64,000 nucleotides of DNA, taken from Hyphomonadaceae bacterium. GTDB lineage: Bacteria; Pseudomonadota; Alphaproteobacteria; Caulobacterales; Hyphomonadaceae. The stretch's first letter is position 1, and every line of letters starts with the position of its first letter. The DNA lies in the NCBI GenBank assembly GCA_028285145.1, contig JANQQC010000015.1, positions 25,662-89,661 on the forward strand. Reading direction: 5' to 3'. The translations under genes and the position numbers were made by a program. A model generated the notes under the pieces. That model ran no database searches and was not told the origin of the DNA. It saw only the letters and a list, made by a program, of their open reading frames with translations. Of this stretch, positions 8,090 through 16,292 are shown piece by piece.

Positions 8090-8206
8090 GAGCCCTAATG
8101 GTTTGATGATTGGGCCAAAGGTCAAGCCGAATGGGCGATCTTCATGGGTGATTTACTCTATTGATGGTTATAAGACGATGGAATTGATTTCGACGGGGTG
8201 CCTTTG

Positions 8207-8566
8207 ATGGCGAAAATCTTGTTGGCAGAAGATGACGGCTCGATGCGCAGCTTCCTCGCAGCGGCGTTGAAGCGCGCCGGTCATGACGTTCAGGACTATG
8301 AAGACGGCGAAACGGCCCTCTCGGCGCTGGAGCGTGAAGTCTTCGACCTGTTGCTGACCGATATCGTTATGCCCGGCCTTGATGGAATTGAGCTTGCGCG
8401 CCGCGGTGCCGAACTCGATCCGGCGATGAAAATCGTCTTCATCACTGGTTTTGCGGCTGTGGCCCTTTCATCAGGCTCGCCAACACCGGCCGGAGCGAAA
8501 GTGCTCTCCAAGCCGTTCCACCTGCGCGAAATCGTCGATGAAGTAGACCGCGTGATCGCGGCCTAG
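8207..8566 (+). CDS. cpdR: Response regulator CpdR
   Basis: 119-residue single receiver domain with no output domain. Acidic pocket EDD near the N-terminus, phospho-acceptor Asp in LLLTDIVMPGLDGIELA, Thr in FITGFAAVAL and Lys in LSKPFHLREIVDEVD are all present; the wording KILLAEDDGSMRSFLAAALK is characteristic of CpdR. In Caulobacter, unphosphorylated CpdR binds ClpXP and primes proteolysis of cell-cycle regulators, and is controlled by the CckA-ChpT relay. GGGG at 8195-8198 favours ATG 8207 over the in-frame GTG at 8198. Confidence 0.92.
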   Translation: MAKILLAEDDGSMRSFLAAALKRAGHDVQDYEDGETALSALEREVFDLLLTDIVMPGLDGIELARRGAELDPAMKIVFITGFAAVALSSGSPTPAGAKVLSKPFHLREIVDEVDRVIAA

Positions 8567-8594
8567 CGCTGCCTGAACCCTGTAAATGAGTGAA

Positions 8595-8669
8595 TGGTGG
8601 GCGGTACAGGGATCGAACCTGTGACCCCTACAATGTCAATGTAGTGCTCTACCGCTGAGCTAACCGCCC
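8595..8669 (-). tRNA. tRNA-Val(GAC)
   Basis: On the minus strand: acceptor stem GGGCGGT/ACCGCCC, D arm GCTC...GAGC, anticodon stem CTACA/TGTAG around loop TTGACAT (anticodon GAC, valine), T arm ACAGG-TTCGATC-CCTGT, discriminator A and an encoded CCA. All arms pair fully. No integrase or attachment-site duplication is seen next to it. Confidence 0.96.
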
Positions 8670-8739
8670 ATCCATCGAAGGCGCGTGAATCGGCTTTTGC
8701 GCCTTTGAAGTCAAGCCCGGACATCAGGATGTTTTACGC

Positions 8740-9822
8740 TTACATCCCGCGAATAGGGGTGTTGGCAATGTCTTGTCCGGGTTCCTCTCGTTTTTTCCCG
8801 GCCTTGCGGCCGTAATCATGCTTTTTCAGAAGACCCCGGAACTGGTGATAAGTCAGGCCAAGCGCCTTGGCGGCGTTGCCCTGATGGCCGCCTGAATCAG
8901 ACAGGGCCTGATCGATCAGGCTGGTTTCAAACAGGCGGACCGCTGCTTCGAAGTCCCCCCTGTACTGATCTGCCGGCGATGCGGGGCTCGCCTGTGCTGG
9001 TATCGAAGACGGGGCAAGCCGCCCGTTTTGCGGACGCCACGGGGATTCGAATGGGTCCATGGCTGCCGCGTCGAAGCGGACAGGCTCTTCGGGGGCTTCC
9101 GATAGCGCGCGCGCGGTCATGCGCTCGGCCACATTGCGCAGTTCGCGGACATTGCCGGGCCAGTGATAGGTCTCCATCGCCGTGATCGCGGAGGGGGCAA
9201 AGCCCGGAAAATCCACGCGCAACTCGCGGCAGAGCCGGCGCGCAAAGAAGTCCGCAAGCAGGGAAATGTCGTCGCCGCGCGCGCGAAGGGGTGGCAACGT
9301 GATCACATCAAAGGCGAGCCGGTCAAGCAGGTCGGCGCGGAACTGGCCGTTTGCGACGCGCGTCGGCAGGTCGACATTGGTCGCGGCTGCGAGGCGGACA
9401 TCGGTGGTCAGCACTTTTTCGCCGCCAAGACGCTGATACTCGCCATACTCGACCACGCGCAGCAGCTTCTCCTGCACACGGGATGACGCGGTGGCGATCT
9501 CATCCAGGAAAATCGTGCCTCCATCGGCGAGTTCGAACCGCCCGGCTCGTCGCTCGGTCGCGCCCGTGAACGCTCCACGCTCATGCCCGAACAGCTCTGA
9601 ATCCAGAAGGTCTTCCGAGAGTGCGGCGCAATTGACCTTTACGAACGGCCCCTCCCATCGCCGCGACAGGAAATGTAGGCGCTCGCCGATCAATTCCTTA
9701 CCGGTGCCGCGCTCTCCAATCACCAGAACCGGGCGATCGAGCGGAGCCAGTCGGCTGACATGATCAAGCGCGTCGAGCCAGGCTGGTGCTTCGCCTATAA
9801 GCTGCGGTGTCGATTGAATCAT
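8740..9822 (-). CDS. pspF: Sigma-54-dependent activator PspF
   Basis: 360 residues, no receiver or sensory domain, which is the PspF hallmark. AAA+ domain: Walker A GERGTGKE at 36-43, sigma-54-contacting GAFTGA at 83-88, Walker B GGTIFLDE at 101-108, and the R-finger/sensor region VRLAAATN. A linker leads to a Fis-type helix-turn-helix at the C-terminus (GNAAKALGLTYHQFRGLLKK). It is divergent from the psp operon, whose sigma-54 promoter it should activate when PspA releases it. Longer than E. coli PspF mainly in the linker. Confidence 0.93.
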   Translation of the reverse strand: MIQSTPQLIGEAPAWLDALDHVSRLAPLDRPVLVIGERGTGKELIGERLHFLSRRWEGPFVKVNCAALSEDLLDSELFGHERGAFTGATERRAGRFELADGGTIFLDEIATASSRVQEKLLRVVEYGEYQRLGGEKVLTTDVRLAAATNVDLPTRVANGQFRADLLDRLAFDVITLPPLRARGDDISLLADFFARRLCRELRVDFPGFAPSAITAMETYHWPGNVRELRNVAERMTARALSEAPEEPVRFDAAAMDPFESPWRPQNGRLAPSSIPAQASPASPADQYRGDFEAAVRLFETSLIDQALSDSGGHQGNAAKALGLTYHQFRGLLKKHDYGRKAGKKREEPGQDIANTPIRGM

Positions 9823-9956
9823 TTAGTCAATTTAGCTGAATTACATGGATAAACAACCAACCAGTATGGTCTATTTAACTAGAACACTAGAGATGCTATG
9901 TGCGGAATTCTATAAAATAGCAATAAATACAAAGAGTTATGATCTTAACGGCAGTC

Positions 9957-9972
9957 TGGCACGGTCCTTGAA
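9957..9972 (+). promoter_or_regulatory. Sigma-54 (-24/-12) promoter of the psp operon
   Basis: TGGCAC-GGTCC-TTGAA matches the RpoN consensus TGGCAC-N5-TTGCW except C to A in the -12 element. It lies 57 bp before the first psp ORF. The 130 bp upstream (9823-9955) are strikingly AT-rich compared with the rest of the window, as expected for a PspF/IHF enhancer region. A GGCGGC-GGGG-GCCGCC hairpin (9990-10005) lies in the predicted leader. Confidence 0.85.
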
Positions 9973-10028
9973 ATAGAAGAAGGGCTCAAGGCGGCGGGGG
10001 CCGCCATAACCGGAAGGACCGAAAGACG

Positions 10029-10154
10029 ATGAACGACCATACTTACTCAGACCGCCAAAACGCAGGCCGCCTTGGCCGCTGGCTCGGGTCACGGCCCGCT
10101 GAAAGCTGGATGTTCTTCGCTGCCGGTGTCTTCCTCGGCGGGCTGTTCTTCTAG
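10029..10154 (+). CDS. Psp-operon small membrane protein (41 aa)
   Basis: First ORF after the sigma-54 promoter. 41 residues: a charged N-terminal half (MNDHTYSDRQNAGRLGRWLG) followed by a single hydrophobic segment, MFFAAGVFLGGLFF, ending at the stop. GGAAGG lies upstream (10011-10016, 12 nt). The position and membrane character suggest a PspA/PspC-associated envelope-stress component, perhaps analogous to PspD or PspG, but I recognise no family. Confidence 0.65.
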   Translation: MNDHTYSDRQNAGRLGRWLGSRPAESWMFFAAGVFLGGLFF

Positions 10155-10195
10155 CTCCGCCGCCTCCCAGAGACCCTCAAGAAAGGAACAAACAC

Positions 10196-10885
10196 ATGGG
10201 ACTGTTTTCCCGCTTCGGTGACATTATCAACTCCAATATCAACGCCATGCTGGATGGGGCTGAAAACCCAGAGAAGATTGCCCGCCTCATCATCCAGGAA
10301 ATGGAAGATACGCTGGTCGAAGTCCGCACAGCCGCTGCGCGCGCCATGGCAGACAAGAAAGAGATGGAACGCGAGATCACGCATTATAACCGTGTCCGCG
10401 ACGACTGGTCTGAAAAGGCCGAGTTGGCCATCGACAAGGGCAGGGAAGACCTTGCCCGCGGGGCATTGGTCGCCAAGCAAAAGGCCGAGAGCGAGATTGA
10501 GCGCCGCAAGGAAGCGATGAACGCGGCCGAGGACGCCTTTGAAAAGCGTCAGGAAGACCTTGGAAAGCTTCAGGCCAAGCTCGATGAGGCGAAAGCCAAG
10601 CATCGCGCTCTGATGATGCGCCGCGAGGCCGCTGAACAGCGCATTCGCGTTCGCAGCCAGGTCTATGACGGCAAGGTCGATGATGCGCTGGCCCGCTATG
10701 CGACCGTAGAGCGCAAGGTGGATGAGTTGGAAGCCTATGCTGACACGATCCAGGGCCGCGAGCCGACGCTTGAAGCTGAATTCGCCGCGCTTGAGCGCAA
10801 TGAGAGCGTGGAGAAAGAGCTGGAAGCCCTGAAAGCCAAGCGCACGAAGGCATCCAAGACAAAAGCCACGAAAGCAGAGGACTAA
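10196..10885 (+). CDS. pspA: Phage shock protein A
   Basis: 229 residues of the PspA/IM30 family: amphipathic start MGLFSRFGDIINSNINAMLD, then the conserved DGAENPEKIARLIIQEMED-type segment and continuous coiled coil to about residue 210. PspA is an ESCRT-III-like peripheral inner-membrane protein that stabilises damaged membranes and, when unstressed, inhibits PspF. The lysine-rich tail (KRTKASKTKATKAED) is unusual and suggests added nucleic-acid or phospholipid contact (inference). AAGGAA precedes ATG. Confidence 0.95.
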   Translation: MGLFSRFGDIINSNINAMLDGAENPEKIARLIIQEMEDTLVEVRTAAARAMADKKEMEREITHYNRVRDDWSEKAELAIDKGREDLARGALVAKQKAESEIERRKEAMNAAEDAFEKRQEDLGKLQAKLDEAKAKHRALMMRREAAEQRIRVRSQVYDGKVDDALARYATVERKVDELEAYADTIQGREPTLEAEFAALERNESVEKELEALKAKRTKASKTKATKAED

Positions 10886-10888
10886 TCG

Positions 10889-11005
10889 ATGATCCTGTCA
10901 CTCTCCATTCTCGTGGGCGTTCTCGGTGCGATTACGGCACCCGGCCTGATCGCTCAGTCTCTCGAAGAACGGCGCGCCAAACGCGCCAGCCAGGAAGGCA
11001 TCTAG
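10889..11005 (+). CDS. Psp-operon small membrane protein (38 aa)
   Basis: 38 residues: one N-terminal membrane segment (MILSLSILVGVLGAITAPGL) then a basic tail (SLEERRAKRASQEGI). It begins 3 nt after the pspA stop and ends 3 nt before pspB, so it is very likely translated with them. Unrecognised; a transmembrane anchor or regulator of the Psp complex is a reasonable guess. Confidence 0.65.
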   Translation: MILSLSILVGVLGAITAPGLIAQSLEERRAKRASQEGI

Positions 11006-11008
11006 ATC

Positions 11009-11263
11009 ATGGAACCGGAATTCCTCATTGGCATCATCGCCATCCTGTCTCTCTTCGTCATCCTGCCCGGGATGTTGCTCCACTACATCACGCTGTGGCG
11101 CAAACAGCGGGCGCTGATGCCCGACGATGAGAAGATGCTGGAAGACCTCTGGCGATCCGCCAAGCGTATGGAACGCCGCATCGAGACCCTGGAAGCCCTC
11201 ATCGAAGGCGAGAGTGGTGCGCGTGACGCCCGCTCCGCTCCTCGCGACACCGATTACTCATAA
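11009..11263 (+). CDS. pspB: Phage shock protein B
   Basis: 84 residues with the PspB plan: N-terminal transmembrane helix, the LHYITLWRKQR juncture, then a coiled coil (LEDLWRSAKRMERRIETLEA) matching the AKRMxxRIxxLE block of E. coli PspB. PspB with PspC senses membrane stress and releases PspA from PspF. The last 15 residues are a polar extension not seen in the enterobacterial protein. Confidence 0.88.
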   Translation: MEPEFLIGIIAILSLFVILPGMLLHYITLWRKQRALMPDDEKMLEDLWRSAKRMERRIETLEALIEGESGARDARSAPRDTDYS

Positions 11264-11275
11264 GGAACCCCAACT

Positions 11276-11728
11276 ATGTCCCGCCACTCCCGCCGCCCTT
11301 TCAAAGACGCCGCTCACGGCACCGGCGATGATATGTTCGGCTCACCGAACCCCAAGAAATTCTACCGCTCCCGAAATGATCGCGTGATCGCTGGTATCTG
11401 TGGTGGCCTTGCCCAGCGTTTCGGCTGGGAACCGCTTCTGGTACGGCTGGCAGCGGCTGCGATTTTCTTCTTCATGGCCGGTCCACTCATGCTGGTCGCG
11501 TACATCGTTACCTGGATGCTGACGCCCAAGGCCCCTCTGGGCGGGCGGTCGCTCAGCCCGGAAGAAGACAAGTTCTGGCAGGAAGTATCCGACCGCCCGA
11601 GCGCAACATTCTCCAACCTCAAATACTCCTTCATGGACCTTGAGGAACGGCTGCAGTCGCTTGAGCGCAATGTGACGTCCGATGAATGGCGTCTTCGCAA
11701 GGAATTCAGAGATCTGGAGCGCGGATAG
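11276..11728 (+). CDS. pspC: Phage shock protein C
   Basis: 150 residues. The PspC domain is clear: KFYRSRNDRVIAGICGGLAQ followed by two hydrophobic helices (LAAAAIFFFMAGPLMLVAYI) and MLTPKAP. A C-terminal soluble region ends in a coiled coil (SFMDLEERLQSLERNV), as in other alphaproteobacterial PspC. It partners PspB in stress sensing. It starts 13 nt after pspB. Confidence 0.93.
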   Translation: MSRHSRRPFKDAAHGTGDDMFGSPNPKKFYRSRNDRVIAGICGGLAQRFGWEPLLVRLAAAAIFFFMAGPLMLVAYIVTWMLTPKAPLGGRSLSPEEDKFWQEVSDRPSATFSNLKYSFMDLEERLQSLERNVTSDEWRLRKEFRDLERG

Positions 11729-11769
11729 CACCGCGCCCACCAAACCCCTAATGCAGGAAGGACAAGACA

Positions 11770-11958
11770 ATGAGAGAGGGGATGTTGAGATCGCAAGGAT
11801 GGCTCTTGGGCGTAATCGCTTCTTGTGGCCTGATGATCGGAGCGAGCCTGTTTGCGATGAATGAAGGGCTTTCGGTCAGGGCAGGGGATGTTGAAATGAA
11901 CGTTCAGCTGACTGCCGAACAGGGGTTTGCACTCCGCTTTGTCCATGCCGACAGCTAG
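11770..11958 (+). CDS. Psp-operon distal small membrane protein (62 aa)
   Basis: 62 residues with one strongly hydrophobic helix ([19 protein letters not shown]) followed by a predicted periplasmic 35-residue tail. GAAGG lies 9 nt upstream of ATG and the gene follows pspC by 41 nt, so it is probably the last psp gene. Its TAG overlaps the mnmC stop by four bases (CTAG) on the opposite strand. No family recognised. Confidence 0.6.
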   Translation: MREGMLRSQGWLLGVIASCGLMIGASLFAMNEGLSVRAGDVEMNVQLTAEQGFALRFVHADS

Positions 11959-13805
11959 AGACGACCGCGCTTCAGGTCTCGCAGGATAAATCGCATCGGG
12001 CTGACGGCCTCCAGCGACCCTGTTGAGGCCGGAGCCGGTTCACCGCAGAAACTGGCCGCCAGAAGCGAAGCCGCCCACGGAGCCCATGTGAAGCCTCTAG
12101 AGCCAAGTCCGGTAACCATGGATATGCCCGGAACCACAGGGCTATCCGCTTCAATGTACGCTCCGTTCCTTAAACTTTCAAAAGTGGTCAAAACGGCCTC
12201 ATAATCGGGGACCGCGCCAATCAGGGGCAGTCGGTCGACCGAGGTCGCGCGAATACCCGCTCTGGAGACGCCTTGTGCGTCTTTTGCCTGGCGAATCCAC
12301 CACGGAGAGAGCGTTTTGAGCGCTTCCATATTGGCCTCGCTTGCCAGTTTTGACGTTTCCGGTGGCCCAGCCGCTGGCTCAAAGGTCGCCCCCCATAAAC
12401 GTTCGTCGCCATCGGCCAGCGCATAGTGGCCTGCCGCCAGCGCAGAGGGCGGCACCTCATCCACGCCTTGCACATGTTCGACCTGACCGAGCCGACCGGC
12501 CAGTTGTAGCCAGGGAAGCGTGTTACAGGCTGCCATGCCATTGGCGAGGATGATCGCGTCGAAGGCCTCGCTGTTCACCACCTGCCTGTTGAGATCGATC
12601 GCGGCTTCTTCGCAGAGGCGCAGCTCTGCGCCCGTTAGGAGTGCGTCGATCAGCAGGCGAGGGCGCAGGATCAGCGCGCGCTTGTGCAGGAGCCCGCCAT
12701 CAGCGAGTGCTTCGAGGTCTTCGAGCGGCAAGGGCGGGTCGTCGAGGACCTTGGCAAATCGCTCTCGCTCGGCGTCGTTTCGTGGCGTCTGTCGAACTTC
12801 GGTTTCAACCGTCCCGGGCAGATGCCGATAGGTTCGCCGTGCATGGAGATAACTGTCGATCAGCACGCGCGCTTGAACCGTGTCTGCGGCATCGAGGCGC
12901 GGCATCAGCAAGGCCATGGGATTTCCGCTGGCGGCGCTGGCGGGCGCGCAGGCCGGATCGAAGACGGTTGGCGAAAGACCGCGATCGAGAAGGGCGCGTG
13001 CCAGCGTCGCTCCGGCAATGCCTGCCCCGAGGATTGCCACGCGTTTGGGCGGTGTGTCAGGGCCTCGCAGCCCATATCGGTCCGCGTTTACCGTGCCTGA
13101 GCCCGAGAACACGGCGTGAAGCCGCTCTCGTTTTCGTCCATGGCCGGGGCGTTTCTCGACGTCAAAGCCAGCCTCCGAGAGGCCGCGCCGGACCGCGCCG
13201 GCCACTGTATAGGTGCCGATGACAGCGCCCGGCCGGGATCTTTGCGCAATAAGGGGGTAGAGCGCAACGTCCCACATCGCGTCATTCCTGGCCGGAGCAA
13301 ACCCATCGAGGAACCAGGCATCGGCCCTGAACCGGCTGCATGGCAGGCCGCTGGCGATGTCATCGACATAGAGAGTCAGCGACACGCCGTCCTCGGGCCA
13401 GTCGATCCGGCGCACACCTCTTGCCCGGTCCGGCCATTCGTTCAGAAGTCTTTCCGCGAGCCTCCCGAGTTCCGGCCAGCGGGACAGGGCTCTGGCAGCC
13501 TGGTCACGTGTGAGTGGGAAGCCTTCGAAACTGACGAAGTGGAGCCGGGCCGTCGGGGACGGCCGGTGTGTCTGCCACAGATCCCAGAGCGCAAGGAAGT
13601 TCAGTCCTGTGCCGAAGCCGAGTTCTGCGACCGTGAATGCCTCGCAGCCCGCCCAGCCCTCTGGCAGACCGCAGCCTTCAAGGAATACAGCTCGGGTTTC
13701 GGCGAGGCCGTCATCAGCGGAGAAATAGACATCGTCATGCCGCCGCGCGACGGGCGTCCCATCATCGCGCCAGTCAAGATCCGGGATCGGAGGCAGGCGA
13801 GTCAT
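11955..13805 (-). CDS. mnmC: Bifunctional tRNA 5-methylaminomethyl-2-thiouridine modification enzyme MnmC
   Basis: 616 residues in two domains. Residues ~1-240 are the MnmC2 methyltransferase with the SAM loop [15 protein letters not shown] and the [15 protein letters not shown] segment. From ~250 on is the FAD-dependent MnmC1 oxidase, starting with the dinucleotide motif [20 protein letters not shown]. The enzyme finishes mnm5s2U at the wobble base of tRNAs for Lys, Glu and others: the oxidase strips the carboxymethyl group and the methyltransferase adds methyl. Both catalytic halves look intact. Stop shared with the psp operon end. Confidence 0.94.
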   Translation of the reverse strand: MTRLPPIPDLDWRDDGTPVARRHDDVYFSADDGLAETRAVFLEGCGLPEGWAGCEAFTVAELGFGTGLNFLALWDLWQTHRPSPTARLHFVSFEGFPLTRDQAARALSRWPELGRLAERLLNEWPDRARGVRRIDWPEDGVSLTLYVDDIASGLPCSRFRADAWFLDGFAPARNDAMWDVALYPLIAQRSRPGAVIGTYTVAGAVRRGLSEAGFDVEKRPGHGRKRERLHAVFSGSGTVNADRYGLRGPDTPPKRVAILGAGIAGATLARALLDRGLSPTVFDPACAPASAASGNPMALLMPRLDAADTVQARVLIDSYLHARRTYRHLPGTVETEVRQTPRNDAERERFAKVLDDPPLPLEDLEALADGGLLHKRALILRPRLLIDALLTGAELRLCEEAAIDLNRQVVNSEAFDAIILANGMAACNTLPWLQLAGRLGQVEHVQGVDEVPPSALAAGHYALADGDERLWGATFEPAAGPPETSKLASEANMEALKTLSPWWIRQAKDAQGVSRAGIRATSVDRLPLIGAVPDYEAVLTTFESLRNGAYIEADSPVVPGISMVTGLGSRGFTWAPWAASLLAASFCGEPAPASTGSLEAVSPMRFILRDLKRGRL

Positions 13806-13849
13806 CGAGCGGCCATAGCGCGGCAGAGAATTTTGTGAAACATGAGGCT

Positions 13850-14137
13850 ATGAGCGAGTTTGACATTACACGAGATGATGGGCCGACCGGCGGACGCTAT
13901 TCGGTGACCATCGATGGCCATGCTGCGGAAATGACGTATTCGCGAGCCGGAACGTCGCGCATCATTATTGATCATACTGAGGTCCCGGAAGCGCTTCGCG
14001 GCATGAAGGTCGGCAAAGCTTTGGTTGAGGCGGCGGTGATGGATGCGCGCCGGGAGGCATTCAAGATCATTCCGCTTTGCCCGTTCGCAAAAGCCACGCT
14101 GGAAAAGACGCCGGAATGGCAAGACGTGGTCCAGTGA
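13850..14137 (+). CDS. GNAT-like (YjdJ-type) small N-acetyltransferase
   Basis: 95 residues: a compact GNAT_2-type domain, with IIIDHTEVPEALRGMKVGKA as the acetyl-CoA loop and IIPLCPFAKATLEKTPEW as the closing motif found in YjdJ/Gtn10-like proteins. It is the first of two adjacent paralogues; the next gene overlaps its stop by four bases (GTGA). Acceptor substrate unknown. The longer in-frame ORF to 13637 lies inside mnmC antisense and is not used. Confidence 0.8.
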   Translation: MSEFDITRDDGPTGGRYSVTIDGHAAEMTYSRAGTSRIIIDHTEVPEALRGMKVGKALVEAAVMDARREAFKIIPLCPFAKATLEKTPEWQDVVQ

Positions 14138-14415
14138 GTGCAGACGGGATTCACCATGACGAGACCCGCCACCGCTACAGTTTGAGGCTGGAGGGCGTCG
14201 AGGCCTATCTCACCTATGAGCAGCCGCGCGAAGGCCTGATTCATATCACGCATACGATCGTTCCTGAGGCTATCGGCGGGCGGGGGATCGGCAAGAGATT
14301 GGTCCACCGGGCCGTGGGCGATGCCCTGGCCCGCGGAGATGCCTTGTCTTCTTCCTGCTGGTTTGCAACCGTGCTGATCGAGAAAAAGCCGGCCTGGCGC
14401 GAGGCGCTGGTGTGA
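14134..14415 (+). CDS. GNAT-like (YjdJ-type) N-acetyltransferase, second paralogue
   Basis: 93 residues from a GTG at 14134 that overlaps the preceding TGA, giving translational coupling; ATG 14116 is an alternative. It keeps the same plan as its neighbour: HITHTIVPEAIGGRGIGKRL for the acetyl-CoA loop and FATVLIEKKPAWREALV at the end, but replaces the Cys-Pro pair of the first copy (LCPFA) with SSSCWFA. This is a tandem duplication that has diverged in the putative catalytic region. Confidence 0.75.
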   Translation: MSADGIHHDETRHRYSLRLEGVEAYLTYEQPREGLIHITHTIVPEAIGGRGIGKRLVHRAVGDALARGDALSSSCWFATVLIEKKPAWREALV

Positions 14416-14861
14416 CCGAGCCGTTCTGGAAGACCAAGCGCCTGACCGAGATGAGCGCTGAGGAGTGGGAGTCGCTCTGCGATGGCTGCGCCAAATGCTG
14501 TCTCCTGAAACTGGAAGACGAGGATACCGGCGAGATCGCTTACACGCGCCTGCATTGCCGGCTGCTTGATGCGGAGACGTGCCGGTGTTCCGATTATGAA
14601 AACCGCAAGCGCCATGTTCCCGATTGCGTGAAGCTGACACCAGAGAAGATCGACCAGATCCAGTGGATGCCGCGCAGTTGCGCCTACCGGCTGATCCATG
14701 AAGGCGAAGATCTGCCAGACTGGCATCATCTTGTCTGCGGCGACCGGACGCGCATTCACACCGAAGGCCATTCCATTATGGGGCGGACATTGCCTGAAGA
14801 CACAGTGCTGGAAGAAGACCAGATCGACTGGATCGTCGACTGGAAAGGCAATGCGCCCTGA
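14412..14861 (+). CDS. ycgN: YcgN family cysteine cluster protein (UPF0260)
   Basis: 149 residues with the UPF0260 cysteine pattern: CDGCAKCCLLK, LHCRLLDAETCRCSDY and VPDC, likely a metal or Fe-S binding site (CxxCxxCC type). Ends with the ILxWKxNAP-like tail (WIVDWKGNAP). Start is GTG at 14412 overlapping the previous stop as GTGA, so the two GNAT genes and ycgN form a coupled operon. Function unknown in all species. Confidence 0.9.
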   Translation: MTEPFWKTKRLTEMSAEEWESLCDGCAKCCLLKLEDEDTGEIAYTRLHCRLLDAETCRCSDYENRKRHVPDCVKLTPEKIDQIQWMPRSCAYRLIHEGEDLPDWHHLVCGDRTRIHTEGHSIMGRTLPEDTVLEEDQIDWIVDWKGNAP

Positions 14862-14903
14862 TTTTCCGCTGACGCCGGAGGACCCGTATGTTAGGGTCTG
14901 GCT

Positions 14904-15350
14904 ATGGTAAAGACGGTCCATGCTGCAGGGTGGTCGATCCGCCGCTTTCAACAAAACGATGCACGCCCGTGCATTGGCATTTTCAGAGCCTGCCTTGAGG
15001 CGTTTGCCTGGCGTGGCCCAGCCGGAGACGTACGCCCGCTGGTGGCATCGCTTGTCCGGTTTGAGAGCTGGGTCGCCGAAGAGCCGAATGCCGGCATTGT
15101 CGGTTTTCTGACCATGGACCCGGTCAATGCGTATGTGGATCATGTGTTCGTCCATGAAGACTGGCGGCTTTGCGGCGTTGGCGGAGGTTTGCTTGAGACG
15201 GCGCGGCAACATGCCGGCCGGCCGCTGACCCTGACTGTGGATCGCGAAAACCAGTTCGCACGCGGCGCATATGAGGCGCTTGGCTGGAAGCCGACCGGAG
15301 AGTCTGGCGGCCGTGGGCGCAATGCCTGGCTTCGTCTGCACAGCCCTTAA
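14904..15350 (+). CDS. GNAT family N-acetyltransferase
   Basis: 148 residues: WSIRRFQQNDARPCIGIFRA at the start, VDHVFVHEDWRLCGVGGGLL as the acetyl-CoA pyrophosphate loop (RxxGxGxxL variant with a Cys) and LTVDRENQFARGAYEALGWK as motif B. Acceptor unknown. Lies 42 nt after ycgN. Confidence 0.85.
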   Translation: MVKTVHAAGWSIRRFQQNDARPCIGIFRACLEAFAWRGPAGDVRPLVASLVRFESWVAEEPNAGIVGFLTMDPVNAYVDHVFVHEDWRLCGVGGGLLETARQHAGRPLTLTVDRENQFARGAYEALGWKPTGESGGRGRNAWLRLHSP

Positions 15351-15386
15351 ATCATCATCAGACATCCAAGAAGGGGAGAGGCGGAC

Positions 15387-16280
15387 ATGCCGTCAGAGAT
15401 TGAACTTGTGCGGGAAATGCTCGCCACAGCGCGCACCAACACCACAGAAGAGCAGAGCATCGAGGAGATGCGCGCGGGGATGATTGCTTCCACGGCCCCC
15501 ATGCAACCATCCGAAAAGGTGGCGCTTGGCGCGGGCGAGCTTGGTGGCGTGCGGGCGCAGACGCTGACGCCTGAGACCGTCGATGGCGACCGAACGCTGC
15601 TCTACTTTCACGGCGGCGGGTATGTGCTTGGCGCGCCGGAAACGCATACCGGAATGGTCTCCCACATCGCTGAAGCCATGCGTGCGACGACCTGGTCTAT
15701 GGATTACCGCTTGGCCCCTGAAGATCCGTTCCCGGCGGCGATCGAGGATGGGGTCGCCGCCTATGCGGCACTGCTCGAGACCGGTGTGTCGCCGGACAAG
15801 ATCATTATTGGAGGCGACAGTGCTGGCGGCGGCACCAGCGTCGGAACCGCGCTGAAGGCCCGGGATGATGGCTTGCCCATGCCTGCGGGTCTCGCGCTGC
15901 TTTCGCCCTGGGTGAATCTGGCCTGCGACGGCTGGAGCTATACCGCCCGGGCGGAGGCGGACCCGATGGTGACCGATGCTGGTATCAAGCGGATGGCGGG
16001 AATTTATCTGAATGGCGCAGATGCGATGCATCCTTATGCCTCCCCGGTCCATGCAGATCTCACCGATCTGCCGCCCATGCTGATCCAGGTGGGGCCGGAC
16101 GAGTTGTTGCTGTCGGACTCTGTGACGCTGGCAGAGCGCGCCGGGGCAGGGCAGGTCGGAGTCACGTTGGAGATCTGGCCGCAAATGTTCCACGTTTTCC
16201 AGGCGCTTTATCCGTTCATGTCTGACTCGCGAAAGGCGATTGCCCGGATCGGGGAATGGGCGGCTGAGCGTACGGGTTAA
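15387..16280 (+). CDS. Alpha/beta hydrolase, hormone-sensitive-lipase family esterase
   Basis: 297 residues. The oxyanion-hole motif FHGGGYVLG (about residue 73), nucleophile GDSAGGG (about 144), acid in GPDELLLSDS and base in MFHVFQALYP complete the HSL-type triad. Likely cytoplasmic carboxylesterase acting on short acyl esters. GGGGAG precedes the ATG. Confidence 0.9.
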   Translation: MPSEIELVREMLATARTNTTEEQSIEEMRAGMIASTAPMQPSEKVALGAGELGGVRAQTLTPETVDGDRTLLYFHGGGYVLGAPETHTGMVSHIAEAMRATTWSMDYRLAPEDPFPAAIEDGVAAYAALLETGVSPDKIIIGGDSAGGGTSVGTALKARDDGLPMPAGLALLSPWVNLACDGWSYTARAEADPMVTDAGIKRMAGIYLNGADAMHPYASPVHADLTDLPPMLIQVGPDELLLSDSVTLAERAGAGQVGVTLEIWPQMFHVFQALYPFMSDSRKAIARIGEWAAERTG

Positions 16281-16292
16281 CTAGCACCGCCG

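Noticed and set aside
8595..8669. tRNA-Val as an integration site for a mobile island
   Set aside because: No integrase, no duplicated tRNA 3' end and no change in gene content on either side.
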